Shown: positions 23,919-32,982, counted from the first letter of the stretch. The stretch is 64,000 bases of DNA from Nocardioides kongjuensis (GCF_013409625.1 NZ_JACCBF010000001.1:1546001-1610000); one strand, 5' to 3'. Notes: generated from the sequence alone by a model not told the origin. Program-made: numbers and translations.

Positions 23919-25517
23919 TCACCCGACGGAGCGCTCCCCCGTCCAGAACCGCGCCCGCAGGGCCTTCTTGTCCGGCTTGCCGAGCGCCGTGAGCGGGAGC
24001 GCGTCGACGGCGAGCACGTCCTTCGGGGACTGCACGGAGCCCTTGCGCTCCTTGACTGCGTCCTTGATCTCGGCGACGACCTCGTCGGTCAGCTCGAAGC
24101 CCTCGCGCAGCACCACGACCGCGGTGACCGCCTCGCCGAACTTCTCGTGCGGCGTACCGATGACACCGACCTGGGCGATCGCCGGGTGCTCGGCGATGAC
24201 GTCCTCGACCTCGCGCGGGAAGACGTTGAAGCCGCCGGTGACGATCATGTCCTTGGTGCGGTCCACGATGTACCAGAAGCCGTCCTCGTCCTCGCGGGCC
24301 ACGTCGCCGGTGTGCATCCAACCGTCGCGGAAGGTCTCGGCGGTCGCCTCGGGCAGCTGCCAGTAGCCCGCCGAGAGCAGCGGTCCGGCGACGCAGATCT
24401 CGCCCGGCTCGCCCGGCTCGACCGGGTTGCCCGACTCGTCGAGCAGCGCTGCGCGCAGGTAGGCCGACGGCCGGCCGCACGAGGTCAGCCGGGACTCGAT
24501 CGGCGCGCCCGAGGCATCGACGTGGTCGCCCTTCGGGAAGTAGCTGATCACCATCGGCGCCTCGGACTGCCCGTAGTACTGGGCGAAGATCGGGCCGAAC
24601 CGCTCGATGGCCTCCTTGAGCCGGACCGGGTTGATCGCGGACGCGCCGTAGTAGACGGTCTCCAGCGACGACAGGTCGCGCGTGCGCGAGTCGGGGTGGT
24701 CCATCAGCGCGTAGAGCATGGTCGGCACGAGCATCAAGGAGTTGATCCGCTTCTCCTCGATGGTCGCGAGCACCTCGGCCGGGTCGAACCGGGAGGACAC
24801 GAACAGGGTGCCGCCCTTGAGCACGACCGGCACGAAGAAGGCGGCACCGGCGTGCGAGAGCGGCGTGCACATGAGGAAGCGCGGCTCCTCGGGCCACTCC
24901 CACTCGGCCATCTGGACCTGCGCCATCGTCGAGAAGGCGCGCACCGTGCCGATCACGCCCTTGGGCTTGCCGGTCGTGCCACCGGTGTAGGTGATCGAGG
25001 TGATGTGGTCCGGCTCGAGCAGCGCGGCCTGGAAGGGCTGCGGCTCGAAGGACGCCGCCACCTCGGTCAGGTCGGTGCCGACCTCGGCGAGCTCCGGCGG
25101 GACCGGGCCGATGGTGAGGACCTGCTTGAGACCGGGGCACTTGCCGAGCAGCTCCACCGCGCGCCCAGCGAAGTACGGGTCGATCACCAAGGTGGTGATG
25201 CCGGCGTCGTTGATGACGTAGGCGTGGTCGTCGGCCGACCCGAGGGGGTGCAGCGAGGTCCGCTGGAAGCCCTGGGTCTGCCCGGCACCGAGGATGAAGA
25301 GCACCTCGGGTCGGTTCAGCGCGAGCAGCGCACCCGGCGTCCCGCGTCCGGCGCCGAGCGACTCGAAGGCCTGGATGTACTGCGAGATCCGGTCCGCGGT
25401 CTCCTTGCCGGTCAGCGTCACGTCGCCGAGGTGCACGATCGGGCGGTTGGCGTGGCGCTTGAGGGCGGCGACCATGAGGTGGCCGTTGTGGGCAGGCGTG
25501 CGGAGCGTGTCGGTCAC
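23919..25517 (-). CDS. FadD8-like acyl-CoA ligase
   Basis: A 532-aa AMP-forming ligase. Motifs include THNGH-like opening (AHNGHLMVAALKRH), P-loop YTGGTTGKPKG, YYGQSEAPMV, MHTGDVAREDEDGFWYI, and the C-terminal LTALGKPDKKAL Lys. It resembles mycobacterial FadD8 (Rv0551c) more than FadD17 or FadD19. The substrate is unknown. A perfectly palindromic KstR-type box lies 10 nt upstream of the start, suggesting it is expressed with the sterol genes. It converges on the lipoprotein gene. Confidence 0.88.
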   Translation of the reverse strand: MTDTLRTPAHNGHLMVAALKRHANRPIVHLGDVTLTGKETADRISQYIQAFESLGAGRGTPGALLALNRPEVLFILGAGQTQGFQRTSLHPLGSADDHAYVINDAGITTLVIDPYFAGRAVELLGKCPGLKQVLTIGPVPPELAEVGTDLTEVAASFEPQPFQAALLEPDHITSITYTGGTTGKPKGVIGTVRAFSTMAQVQMAEWEWPEEPRFLMCTPLSHAGAAFFVPVVLKGGTLFVSSRFDPAEVLATIEEKRINSLMLVPTMLYALMDHPDSRTRDLSSLETVYYGASAINPVRLKEAIERFGPIFAQYYGQSEAPMVISYFPKGDHVDASGAPIESRLTSCGRPSAYLRAALLDESGNPVEPGEPGEICVAGPLLSAGYWQLPEATAETFRDGWMHTGDVAREDEDGFWYIVDRTKDMIVTGGFNVFPREVEDVIAEHPAIAQVGVIGTPHEKFGEAVTAVVVLREGFELTDEVVAEIKDAVKERKGSVQSPKDVLAVDALPLTALGKPDKKALRARFWTGERSVG

Positions 25518-25527
25518 GGTCGCAGAC

Positions 25528-25541
25528 TAGAACGTGTTCTA
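25528..25541. promoter_or_regulatory. KstR box upstream of the FadD8-like gene
   Basis: TAGAACGTGTTCTA matches TNNAACNNGTTNNA and is a perfect palindrome. It ends 10 nt before the start codon. Confidence 0.8.
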
Positions 25542-25615
25542 GATCGGATCAAGGACCTCCACCGAGGTTGCGGCCATCCGCGCCCTGGAGCGAGCGGCCG
25601 GCGCGGTCCCGTGCC

Positions 25616-26005
25616 TCAGCTCGCAGGCCGCCGCTCGACGGGCGCGACCAGCGGCCGCACGCCGCCGAGCCGGCGGTGGAACCGGACCTGGTCGGCGTGG
25701 GCGTCGAGCAGGTCCCACAGGGCCCGGTGCGCGGCCCACGGCAGCGGGTCGTCGCCGCTGACCCAGCGCTCACCGAAGCTGATCCACACCGGCACCCACG
25801 CGGCCGCGCAGTCCCAGGCGCCGCGCTGGGCCTCGACGAGGCGCCGGCGCAGCTGGAACTCGGTGCGCGGTCCGTCGGCGCAGATCGGCGCAGATCGGAC
25901 CGGCCACACCCACAGGTCGAGCTCGACGAGCTCTAGCTCGAGGTCCGGCAGCAGGGCAGGATCGACCAGCACCGTGGCGACGTTCTCGTGCGGCTCGCGC
26001 CTCAT
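25616..26005 (-). CDS. Hypothetical protein
   Basis: A 129-aa soluble protein. The start at 26005 (MRREPHENVATVLVDP) is the first in-frame ATG giving good codon use. It is rich in Trp, Arg and acidic residues with no signal peptide, membrane helix or known motif. It lies between the FadD8-like gene and the LLM oxidoreductase, all on the minus strand, 41 nt downstream of the latter, so it may be co-transcribed with it. No function can be given. Confidence 0.6.
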   Translation of the reverse strand: MRREPHENVATVLVDPALLPDLELELVELDLWVWPVRSAPICADGPRTEFQLRRRLVEAQRGAWDCAAAWVPVWISFGERWVSGDDPLPWAAHRALWDLLDAHADQVRFHRRLGGVRPLVAPVERRPAS

Positions 26006-26046
26006 GACGAGGACGGTAGCCCGCCCCGCCGACAGCAGACCCGGGA

Positions 26047-27090
26047 TCAGGCCAACAGCTCGGCGATCCCCCGGATCTCGGCGGCACTGCGGCAGGACAG
26101 GAGCAACGTGGTGACGCCGGTCTCCTCCCACTGCGCGACCCGCTCCTTCACCTCGCCGGGCGTGCCGATGATGTGCATGTCGTCGACCAGCTCGTCGGGG
26201 ATGAGGGCGGTGGCCTTGTCCTTCTCGCCGGACAGGTAGAGCCCCTGGACCTCGTCGGCCAGCTCGCCGTACCCCATGCGCGTGAAGACCTGGTGGTGGA
26301 AGTTCTGCTCCTTGGCGCCCATCCCGCCCATGTAGAGCGAGACGAACGGCTTCATGCCGTCGATGACGGCCTGCTTCTGCTCGGCGTTCTCGACGACCTG
26401 GAGGTGGCAGGTGGCGGCGATCTCGAAGTCGTCGCGGGTACGACGGGCACCGGGTCGGGCGAAGCCCTCGTCGAGCCACGGCTGGTACATGCCGGCACTC
26501 CGGGGCGTGTAGAAGATGGGGATCCAGCCGTCGGCGATCTCGGCGGTCTGGGCGACGTTCTTGGGGCCCTCCGCCCCCAGCCAGATCGGCAGGTCGGCGC
26601 GCAGCGGGTGCACGATCGGCTTGAGCGGCTTGCCGAGGCCGACGGCACCGGGGCCGTTGTAGGGCAGCGGGTGGTGCGGCCCGTCGTTGGTGACCGGCGC
26701 GTCGCGGGCGAGCACCTGACGGATGATCGAGACCACCTCACGAGTGCGGGCCAGCGGTTTCGAGAAGGGCACGCCGTACCAGCCCTCGACGACCTGCGGG
26801 CCGCTGACGCCCATGCCCAGGATGACCCGGCCACCGGTCAGGTGGTCGAGGGTCAGCGCGTGCATCGCGATCGAGGTCGGGGTGCGGCCGGACATCTGCA
26901 CGATCGAGGTGCCGAGCCGGACCGTCGAGGTCTCGCGGCCCCACCAGGCCAGCGGCGTGAACGCATCGCTCCCCCACGCCTCGGCGGTGAAGACGGCGTC
27001 GAAGCCCGCGTCCTCCGCGGCGGCGACGAGGTCGCCGACGCCCTGCGGCGGTTGCGCGGACCAGTAACCCAGCTGCAAGCCCAGTTTCAT
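26047..27090 (-). CDS. LLM-class F420-dependent oxidoreductase (Rv3520c-like)
   Basis: A 347-aa luciferase-like TIM-barrel protein. It begins MKLGLQLGYW, and keeps FTAEAWGSDAFTPLAWWG, LGTSIVQMSGRTP, HALTLDHLTGGRVILGMGVSGPQVVEGWYG and LGAEGPKN. These match Rv3520c, the F420-type oxidoreductase gene beside Rv3521-ltp4-ltp3 in M. tuberculosis. It likely reduces or oxidises a sterol intermediate with F420. The start at 27090 follows the family; 27099 and 27102 are other in-frame ATGs. Divergent from the DUF35 gene, with its own KstR box at 27126. Confidence 0.88.
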   Translation of the reverse strand: MKLGLQLGYWSAQPPQGVGDLVAAAEDAGFDAVFTAEAWGSDAFTPLAWWGRETSTVRLGTSIVQMSGRTPTSIAMHALTLDHLTGGRVILGMGVSGPQVVEGWYGVPFSKPLARTREVVSIIRQVLARDAPVTNDGPHHPLPYNGPGAVGLGKPLKPIVHPLRADLPIWLGAEGPKNVAQTAEIADGWIPIFYTPRSAGMYQPWLDEGFARPGARRTRDDFEIAATCHLQVVENAEQKQAVIDGMKPFVSLYMGGMGAKEQNFHHQVFTRMGYGELADEVQGLYLSGEKDKATALIPDELVDDMHIIGTPGEVKERVAQWEETGVTTLLLSCRSAAEIRGIAELLA

Positions 27091-27125
27091 GGGTCGCATC
27101 ATGCCGTGACCCGACACGCCATTTC

Positions 27126-27139
27126 TAGAACATGTTTCA
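27126..27139. promoter_or_regulatory. KstR box, LLM gene side
   Basis: TAGAACATGTTTCA, an exact match to TNNAACNNGTTNNA, between the divergent LLM and DUF35 genes. Confidence 0.82.
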
Positions 27140-27147
27140 CTTTTGAG

Positions 27148-27161
27148 CAGAACATGTTTCA
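27148..27161. promoter_or_regulatory. Second KstR-like box, DUF35 gene side
   Basis: CAGAACATGTTTCA, one mismatch (first base) from the consensus. It lies 22 bp (two helical turns) from the first box; the shared stretch AGAACATGTTTCACTTT is a 17-bp direct repeat. It ends 9 nt before the DUF35 start. Confidence 0.75.
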
Positions 27162-27170
27162 CTTTGGGTC

Positions 27171-28130
27171 ATGAGCCGCACCCTCTCGGCGCCGGTCACC
27201 GTCGCCTTCGACTACACCCGATCGACCGGCCCCGTCGTCGGTCGCTTCCTCTCCGGACTGCGTGACGGAGTGGTCGTGGGCGGACGGACCTCGACCGGCC
27301 AGGTCGTCGTCCCCCCGCTCGAGTTCGACCCCGTCACCCACGAGGCGACGACCGAGTTCGTGGAGGTCTCCTCCGTCGGCACGGTCACGTCCTGGACGTG
27401 GGTTCCCGAGCCGGTGAAGGACCAGCCGTTCGACCGGCCCTTCGCGTTCGCGCTGGTCACCCTCGACGGGGCCGACGTGCCGCTCCTGCACGCGCTCGAC
27501 GTCGCGTCGCCCGACGAGGTGACGACCGGCATGCGGGTGCGGGTGCGCTGGGCCGCGGAGCGGGTCGGCCACATCAACGACATCGCCTGCTTCGAGCCGC
27601 TGGCGCCCGGCGAGGCCGGGTCGGCCGTCGCGGCCACCACCAGTGACGCGCCGGTGACCGGTGTCGTCACCCCGGTCTCGCTCGACTACAAGTACGCCGC
27701 CTCTCCCGAGGAGTCGCTGTTCTACCGCGGCCTCAACGAGGGCCGGATCATGGGCCAGCGCTGCCCGACCTGCCAGAAGGTCTACGTCCCGCCGCGCAGC
27801 GCCTGCCCGTCCGACGGCACGCCGACCGTGGAGGAGGTCGAGCTCTCGCAGACCGGCACCATCACCACGTTCTGCGTCGTCAACGTGCCCTTCCTCGGCC
27901 AGAAGATCACCCCGCCGTACGTCTCTGCGTACGTCCTCCTCGACGGCGCCGACATCGCGCTGCTGCACCTGATCCTCGGCGTCCCCGCCGAGGAGGTCCG
28001 GATGGGCATGCGGGTCAAGGCGGTCTGGAAGCCGAAGGACGAGTGGGCGTACTCCCTGGAGAACATCGACCACTTCGCGCCGACCGGCGACCCCGACGCC
28101 GACTTCGACACCTACAAGCACCACCTCTGA
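27171..28130 (+). CDS. Tandem DUF35 (OB-fold / Zn-ribbon) protein, partner of Ltp4/Ltp3
   Basis: A 319-aa protein made of two DUF35 units. The second (about 165-310) has a full rubredoxin-like zinc ribbon (CPTCQ...CPSD) and an OB fold. The first (about 15-145) has the same layout (GGRTSTGQVVVPP) but no Cys, so its ribbon cannot bind zinc. DUF35 proteins are partners of thiolase-like aldolases, such as ChsH2 with Ltp2. It matches Rv3521, which precedes ltp4 and ltp3. KstR boxes lie just upstream; no clear ribosome binding site is seen, so it may be leaderless. Confidence 0.88.
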   Translation: MSRTLSAPVTVAFDYTRSTGPVVGRFLSGLRDGVVVGGRTSTGQVVVPPLEFDPVTHEATTEFVEVSSVGTVTSWTWVPEPVKDQPFDRPFAFALVTLDGADVPLLHALDVASPDEVTTGMRVRVRWAAERVGHINDIACFEPLAPGEAGSAVAATTSDAPVTGVVTPVSLDYKYAASPEESLFYRGLNEGRIMGQRCPTCQKVYVPPRSACPSDGTPTVEEVELSQTGTITTFCVVNVPFLGQKITPPYVSAYVLLDGADIALLHLILGVPAEEVRMGMRVKAVWKPKDEWAYSLENIDHFAPTGDPDADFDTYKHHL

Positions 28131-28148
28131 GACGGGAGACAACGACAG

Positions 28149-29201
28149 ATGCGTGACGTCGCCGTCGTCGGGTTCGCCCAGCGACAGATGCCTGAGTTCG
28201 ACGGGTCCCCGACCTGCGTCGAGCTCCTCGTGCCGGTGTTCAAGGAGCTCTACGAGCAGACCGGCTGGACCCGCAAGGACGTCGGGTTCTGGTGCTCCGG
28301 CTCCTCCGACTACCTCGCCGGCCGTTCCTTCTCGTTCGTCCAGGCCGTCGACGCGATCGGCGTGATCCCGCCGGTCAACGAGTCGCACGTGGAGATGGAC
28401 CTCGCCTGGGCCATGTACGAGGCCTGGCTCAAGATCCAGACGGGCGAGGTCGACACCGCCCTCGTCTACGCCTTCGGCAAGAGCTCGGCCGGCGTGCTGC
28501 GCCGCACGCTCGCCCTCCAGCTCGAGCCCTACACGATGACCCCCCTGTGGCCGGACACCGTGTCGTTGGCCGGCCTCCAGGCCCGCGCGGGCATCGACGC
28601 CGGCCTCTGGGACGAGCGGGCCATGGCCGAGGTCGCCAACCGCTCGCTCACCGACGCGGAGAAGAACGAGCACGCCATTCGCAAGGGTGGCTCGTCGGTC
28701 GAGGAGCTGCTCGCGCGGCCCATGTACGCCGACCCGCTGCGCAAGCACGACTGCTCACCCGTCACCGACGGCGTCGCGGCCCTCGTGCTCGCCGCGGGCG
28801 ACCGGGCCCGCGAGGTCCGCGAGCGTCCCGCCTGGCTCACCGGCATCTCCCACTACATCGACCCGATGGGCATGGGCGTGCGCGACCTGACCCGGTCGCC
28901 GTCGGCGCAGCGCGCCGGCGCCGCCCTGGACCTCGACGGCGTCGAGGTCGCGGAGCTGCACGCGCCGTTCAGCCACCAGGAGCTCATCCTCCGCGCTGAG
29001 CTCGGGCTCGGCGACGACGTCGCCATCAACCCCTCGGGCGGCGCGCTCGCGAGCAACCCGATGTTCTCCGGTGGAGGCATCCGCGTCGGCGAGGCAGCGA
29101 CGCGGATCTGGTCCGGCGAGGCCGACAAGGCCCTCGCCCACGCGACCAGCGGTCCCGCCCTGCAGCAGAACCTCGTCTGCACCCTGGAAGGAAGCATCTG
29201 A
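28149..29201 (+). CDS. ltp4: SCP2-thiolase-like lipid-transfer protein Ltp4
   Basis: A 350-aa thiolase-fold protein of the sterol carrier/thiolase group. It has RDVAVVGFAQRQMPEF at the N terminus, CSPVTDGVAALVLAAGDRA and AELHAPFSHQELIL, and the family's C-terminal NPSGGALASNPMFSGG. I see no thiolase nucleophilic Cys at the usual place, as in Ltp2-type aldolases. ltp3 and ltp4 are needed in Rhodococcus rhodochrous for C24-branched sterol side chains. It is preceded by GGGAGA and follows DUF35 by 18 nt; the stop overlaps the ltp3 start. Confidence 0.88.
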   Translation: MRDVAVVGFAQRQMPEFDGSPTCVELLVPVFKELYEQTGWTRKDVGFWCSGSSDYLAGRSFSFVQAVDAIGVIPPVNESHVEMDLAWAMYEAWLKIQTGEVDTALVYAFGKSSAGVLRRTLALQLEPYTMTPLWPDTVSLAGLQARAGIDAGLWDERAMAEVANRSLTDAEKNEHAIRKGGSSVEELLARPMYADPLRKHDCSPVTDGVAALVLAAGDRAREVRERPAWLTGISHYIDPMGMGVRDLTRSPSAQRAGAALDLDGVEVAELHAPFSHQELILRAELGLGDDVAINPSGGALASNPMFSGGGIRVGEAATRIWSGEADKALAHATSGPALQQNLVCTLEGSI

Positions 29202-30364
29202 TGGGCAAGCAGCCTGCAGCGATCATCGGCGTCGGCCAGACGCACCACCGTGCCAAGCGCGAGGACGTCTCCATGGCAGGTCTGTGCCGCGAGGCCATCG
29301 ACCGCGCGCTCCTCGACGCCAACATGACGCTCGACGACATCGACGCGATCGTCGTCGGCAAGGCGCCGGACCTGTTCGAGGGCGTGATGATGCCCGAGCT
29401 GTTCCTCGCCGAGGCCCTCGGTGCGGCGGGCAAGCCGCTGCTGCGCGTCCACACGGCCGGCTCGGTGGGCGGCTCGACCGCCATCGTGGCGTCGTCGCTG
29501 GTGCAGGCCGGCGTCCACAAGCGGGTGCTCACCGTGGCCTACGAGAAGCAGTCCGAGTCGAACGCGATGTGGGCGCTCTCGGTGCCGCTCCCGTTCAACA
29601 TGCCCGTCCACGCCGGTGCCGGCGGCTACTTCGCGCCGCACGTGCGCTCCTACATCCGCCGCTCGCAGGCGCCCACCCACGTGGGCGCGATCGTCGCGGC
29701 CAAGGACCGCCACAACGCGCTGAGGAACCCCTACGCGCACCTCCACAACGAGGGCACCACCGTCGAGTCGGTGCTGGCGTCGCAGATGCTCTGGGACCCG
29801 ATCCGGTACGACGAGACCTGCCCGTCGAGCGACGGAGCCTGCGCACTGGTCATCGTCGACGAGGACACCGCCACGTCCTCGCCGAACCCGGCCTGGATCC
29901 ACGGGACGGTGATGCGGTCGGAGGCGACCACCGCCGCCGAGCGCGACCAGGTCAACCCGCAGGCCGGTCGCGACGCCGCGGCCGCGCTGTGGAAGCAGGC
30001 CGGCATCACCTCGCCGATCGACGAGATCGACGCGGCGGAGATCTACGTGCCGTTCTCCTGGTTCGAGCCGATGTGGCTGGAGAACCTCGGCTTCGCCGCC
30101 GAGGGCGAGGGCTGGAAGCTGACCGAGGCGGGCGAGACCGCCATGGGCGGCCGGATCCCGGTCAACTGCTCGGGCGGCGTGCTCTCCTCCAACCCGATCG
30201 GCGCCTCGGGCATGCTCCGCTTCGGCGAGGCCGCCCTCCAGGTCCGCGGTGCGGCCGGCGAGCACCAGGTCGACGGCGCACGCAAGGCCCTCGGCCACGC
30301 GTACGGCGGCGGCTCGCAGTTCTTCGCGATGTGGGTCGTCGGCGCGGACAAGCCGACCAGCTGA
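29201..30364 (+). CDS. ltp3: SCP2-thiolase-like lipid-transfer protein Ltp3
   Basis: A 387-aa thiolase-fold partner of Ltp4 (Rv3523-like). The region that would hold the nucleophilic Cys reads HTAGSVGGSTAIV, with Ser in place of Cys. CPSSDGACALVIVDED and AEIYVPFSWFEPMW follow, then PVNCSGGVLSSNPIGASGML. Loss of the Cys in both subunits points to an aldolase (retro-aldol side-chain cleavage) rather than thiolysis. The ATG overlaps the ltp4 stop (TGATG). End of the DUF35-ltp4-ltp3 operon. Confidence 0.9.
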   Translation: MGKQPAAIIGVGQTHHRAKREDVSMAGLCREAIDRALLDANMTLDDIDAIVVGKAPDLFEGVMMPELFLAEALGAAGKPLLRVHTAGSVGGSTAIVASSLVQAGVHKRVLTVAYEKQSESNAMWALSVPLPFNMPVHAGAGGYFAPHVRSYIRRSQAPTHVGAIVAAKDRHNALRNPYAHLHNEGTTVESVLASQMLWDPIRYDETCPSSDGACALVIVDEDTATSSPNPAWIHGTVMRSEATTAAERDQVNPQAGRDAAAALWKQAGITSPIDEIDAAEIYVPFSWFEPMWLENLGFAAEGEGWKLTEAGETAMGGRIPVNCSGGVLSSNPIGASGMLRFGEAALQVRGAAGEHQVDGARKALGHAYGGGSQFFAMWVVGADKPTS

Positions 30365-30402
30365 GGCGTTTCGCGGAGGGCGGGCGCGGCTAGGTTCACG
30401 AC

Positions 30403-31038
30403 GTGAGCGACCCGCCGTACCCGCCTCCCGCGCCGCCTCCCCCGCCCCCGGGGCCTCCCTGGCCCCCCGCACCGGCGCCGCGGCGCTCCTCGCGGCGCAC
30501 GGTCATCGTGCTGGTCGCCGTCGTGGCGACCGTGGTCCTCGGCATGGTCGCCACGATGGTGTGGCTCGGCTTCGCGTTCCTGCGCTACCTCGGCGACTGG
30601 TTCGACACCGTCGACCCGCCCGCCCCGAGTGCCCGGGTCGGCGCGTGGTTCACCACCGACGACGGGGACCTGCGGATCAAGGTCACCTCACTGGAGTGCC
30701 ACGCCGACGACGCCGCCGACGACGAGTACGGCGGCGACGGCGAACTCGCGTGCACCTTCGCCTTCGACGTGGAGAACCGGAGCGACCGCGTCGTCTCCCT
30801 CAACGACATCACCGTCAAGTCCGTCGTCGACGGGGCCTGGAGTGGCGCCGACGTCGCCGACCCGGCGTCGGAGCCGCGCTACGGCAGCATCCAGCTCGAG
30901 GCCGGAGCCAGGAAGTCGCTGACCGGCAGCGTCTCCCCCGGCACCGGCCACCTCGACGGGATCGTCTTCGACGCGGACGACGCGTCCAGCCACAGCGCGG
31001 TCGTCGTGGATGCCGGGGACGCCTCCTCCCCTCAGTAG
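30403..31038 (+). CDS. Proline-rich single-pass membrane protein with extracellular beta domain
   Basis: A 211-aa protein. The cytoplasmic N terminus is a run of Pro with a few Tyr and Trp (1-27), then basic RRSSRR, one TM helix (about 33-58), and an extracellular domain that looks like DUF4352 or an immunoglobulin-like fold (LECHADDAADDE, LACTFAFDVENRSDRVVSLNDITVKS). Two Cys could pair. GTG start. Such proteins are common in actinobacteria; the function is unknown. Confidence 0.72.
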   Translation: MSDPPYPPPAPPPPPPGPPWPPAPAPRRSSRRTVIVLVAVVATVVLGMVATMVWLGFAFLRYLGDWFDTVDPPAPSARVGAWFTTDDGDLRIKVTSLECHADDAADDEYGGDGELACTFAFDVENRSDRVVSLNDITVKSVVDGAWSGADVADPASEPRYGSIQLEAGARKSLTGSVSPGTGHLDGIVFDADDASSHSAVVVDAGDASSPQ

Positions 31039-31048
31039 GCTGAGCGCT

Positions 31049-31816
31049 GTGATCGAGCTGCGCACCCCCACCCAGATCGAGCAGATGCGTCCCGCCGGGC
31101 GCTTCGTGGCCTCGGTGATCCAGGCCCTCTCCGAGAAGGCCGCGGTCGGCGTCAACCTGCTCGAGCTCGACGCCCTGGCGCACCAGATGATCAAGGACGC
31201 CGGTGCGGAGTCGTGCTACATCGACTACCACCCGTCCTTCGGCGCCAGCCCGTTCGGCAAGGTGCTGTGCACGTCGGTCAACGACGCGGTGCTGCACGGC
31301 CTGCCCCACGACTACACGCTGCAGGACGGCGACCTGCTCTCGGTCGACTTCGCCGCGTCGGTCGACGGCTGGGTCTCCGACTCGGCGCTCTCGGTCGTCG
31401 TCGGCACGCCGCGCGAGGAGGACCTCCGGCTGATCGAGGTCACCGAGAAGGCCCTCACCGCCGGCATCGCCGCCGCCCGCGCCGGCAACCGCCTCGGCGA
31501 CATCTCCGCCGCCATCGGCGACGTCGCCCACGCGGCCGGTCTCAAGGTCAACCTGCAGTTCGGCGGCCACGGCGTCGGCCGGACCATGCACGGCGAGCCG
31601 CACGTCGCCAACGACGGTCGCCCCGGCCGCGGCATCAAGCTCCGCCCCGGACTCGTCATCGCGATCGAGCCGTGGTTCCTGCACACCACCGACGAGATCG
31701 TGTTCGACCCCGACGGCTGGACCATCCGCAGCGCCGACGGCTCGCGCGGCGCCCACGCCGAGCACACCGTCGCCATCACCTCCGGCGACCCGCTGGTGCT
31801 CACCGCCCGCGACTGA
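31049..31816 (+). CDS. map: Methionine aminopeptidase, type I
   Basis: A 255-aa metallo-aminopeptidase that removes the initiator Met. The metal ligands show as VDFAASVDGWVSDSA (two Asp), GHGVGRTMHGEPHV (His), a Glu in IAIEPWF and a final Glu in AHAEHTVAI. The GTG at 31049 opens on VIELRTPTQIEQMRPAG as in the family. An in-frame ATG at 31010 lies within the preceding gene and would add an odd extension. Confidence 0.9.
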   Translation: MIELRTPTQIEQMRPAGRFVASVIQALSEKAAVGVNLLELDALAHQMIKDAGAESCYIDYHPSFGASPFGKVLCTSVNDAVLHGLPHDYTLQDGDLLSVDFAASVDGWVSDSALSVVVGTPREEDLRLIEVTEKALTAGIAAARAGNRLGDISAAIGDVAHAAGLKVNLQFGGHGVGRTMHGEPHVANDGRPGRGIKLRPGLVIAIEPWFLHTTDEIVFDPDGWTIRSADGSRGAHAEHTVAITSGDPLVLTARD

Positions 31817-31884
31817 CCGCCGCGACTGACCGCCTCCCTTCGGGGTACCGCCTGCCCCACGATCCGAGCGGTCGGGGAGGTGGC

Positions 31885-32982
31885 ATGGAACGGCGTACCG
31901 TCGGCGTCGAGGAGGAGCTGCTCCTCGTCGACCCGGAGACCCGGGCGACGACGCCGCGTGCCGAGCAGGCGCTGCGGTACGCCGCGGAGCACGCCCCCGA
32001 GAGCGCCGACGAGCTCGACCACGAGCTGTTCGCGCACCAGCTCGAGACGCGCACGCCCCCGGTCCGCGACGCTGCGGACCTGCGCGGGCACTTGGTCCGG
32101 CTCCGGGCCCTCGCCGACCGGGCCGCCGCGGCGGCGGGGGCGCGGACCGCGGCCACGGGCGCCGTGCCGCTGCAGGGCGGACCTCCCCGCACCACCCGTG
32201 ACGACCGCTACCTCGCCATGGTCGCGACGTTCGGGGAGATCGCCCGCCCGGGAGGCACCTGCGGGCAGCACGTGCACGTGCAGGTCGACTCCGACGAGCA
32301 GGGCGTGCGCGCCATCGACGCGATCACGCCGTGGCTGCCGGTGCTGCTGGCGATCAGCGCGAACTCGCCGTACTTCCACGGCCGCGACACCCGCTACGCG
32401 TCCTGGCGCGCCGAGGCCTGGGCCCACTGGCCCAGCGCCTGCTCCACCCAGCGGTTCGGCTCGGCGGCGGCGTACCACGCCCTGAGCCGGGCACTCGTCG
32501 CCTCGGGCGCCGCGATGGACGACGGGATGCTCTACTTCGACGCCCGGCTCTCGGCCCACCAGCCCACGGTGGAGGTGCGGATCGGTGACGTGTGCACCGA
32601 TCCCGACGACGCGGTCCTGGTGGCGGTGCTGGCCCGCGCGCTGGTCTGCCTCGAGATCGACGGGGACGGGCTGCCGAGCGGTTGCTGGCGAGCCGAGCTG
32701 TTGCGCGCAGCCCGGTGGCGCGCCGCGCGGTACGGCCTGACCGAGCGGCTGCTCGACCCGGTGACGGGCGACCTGGCCCCGGCACGGGACGTGCTCGGCC
32801 ACCTGGTCACGACGGTCGCCGAGCTGCTGACGGCGTACGGCGACGCCGAGGTCGTGCGGACGGGCGTGCCGCGCGTCCTGGCGGAGGGCGGCGCGAGCCG
32901 GCAGCGGGCCAGCTACGAGCGCAGCGGCGGCAGCATGCCGGCGGTGGTCGACGACCTGGTCAGCCGGACGAACTCGGGCTGA
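31885..32982 (+). CDS. YbdK-type glutamate-cysteine ligase family (carboxylate-amine ligase)
   Basis: A 365-aa GCS2-family protein. It starts RTVGVEEELLLVDPETR (the conserved GVEEE metal-binding motif) and has CGQHVHVQVDS and HQPTVEVRIGDVCTD. GCS2/YbdK proteins are ATP-dependent carboxylate-amine ligases; some are weak glutamate-cysteine ligases, and the true substrate is often unknown. GGGGAGG precedes the ATG. It ends at a strong hairpin shared with the next gene. Confidence 0.88.
   Translation: MERRTVGVEEELLLVDPETRATTPRAEQALRYAAEHAPESADELDHELFAHQLETRTPPVRDAADLRGHLVRLRALADRAAAAAGARTAATGAVPLQGGPPRTTRDDRYLAMVATFGEIARPGGTCGQHVHVQVDSDEQGVRAIDAITPWLPVLLAISANSPYFHGRDTRYASWRAEAWAHWPSACSTQRFGSAAAYHALSRALVASGAAMDDGMLYFDARLSAHQPTVEVRIGDVCTDPDDAVLVAVLARALVCLEIDGDGLPSGCWRAELLRAARWRAARYGLTERLLDPVTGDLAPARDVLGHLVTTVAELLTAYGDAEVVRTGVPRVLAEGGASRQRASYERSGGSMPAVVDDLVSRTNSG

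Noticed and set aside
30365..30402. KstR box before the proline-rich membrane protein
   Set aside because: No AAC-N2-GTT pattern is present in the gap, so this gene is not placed in the sterol regulon.
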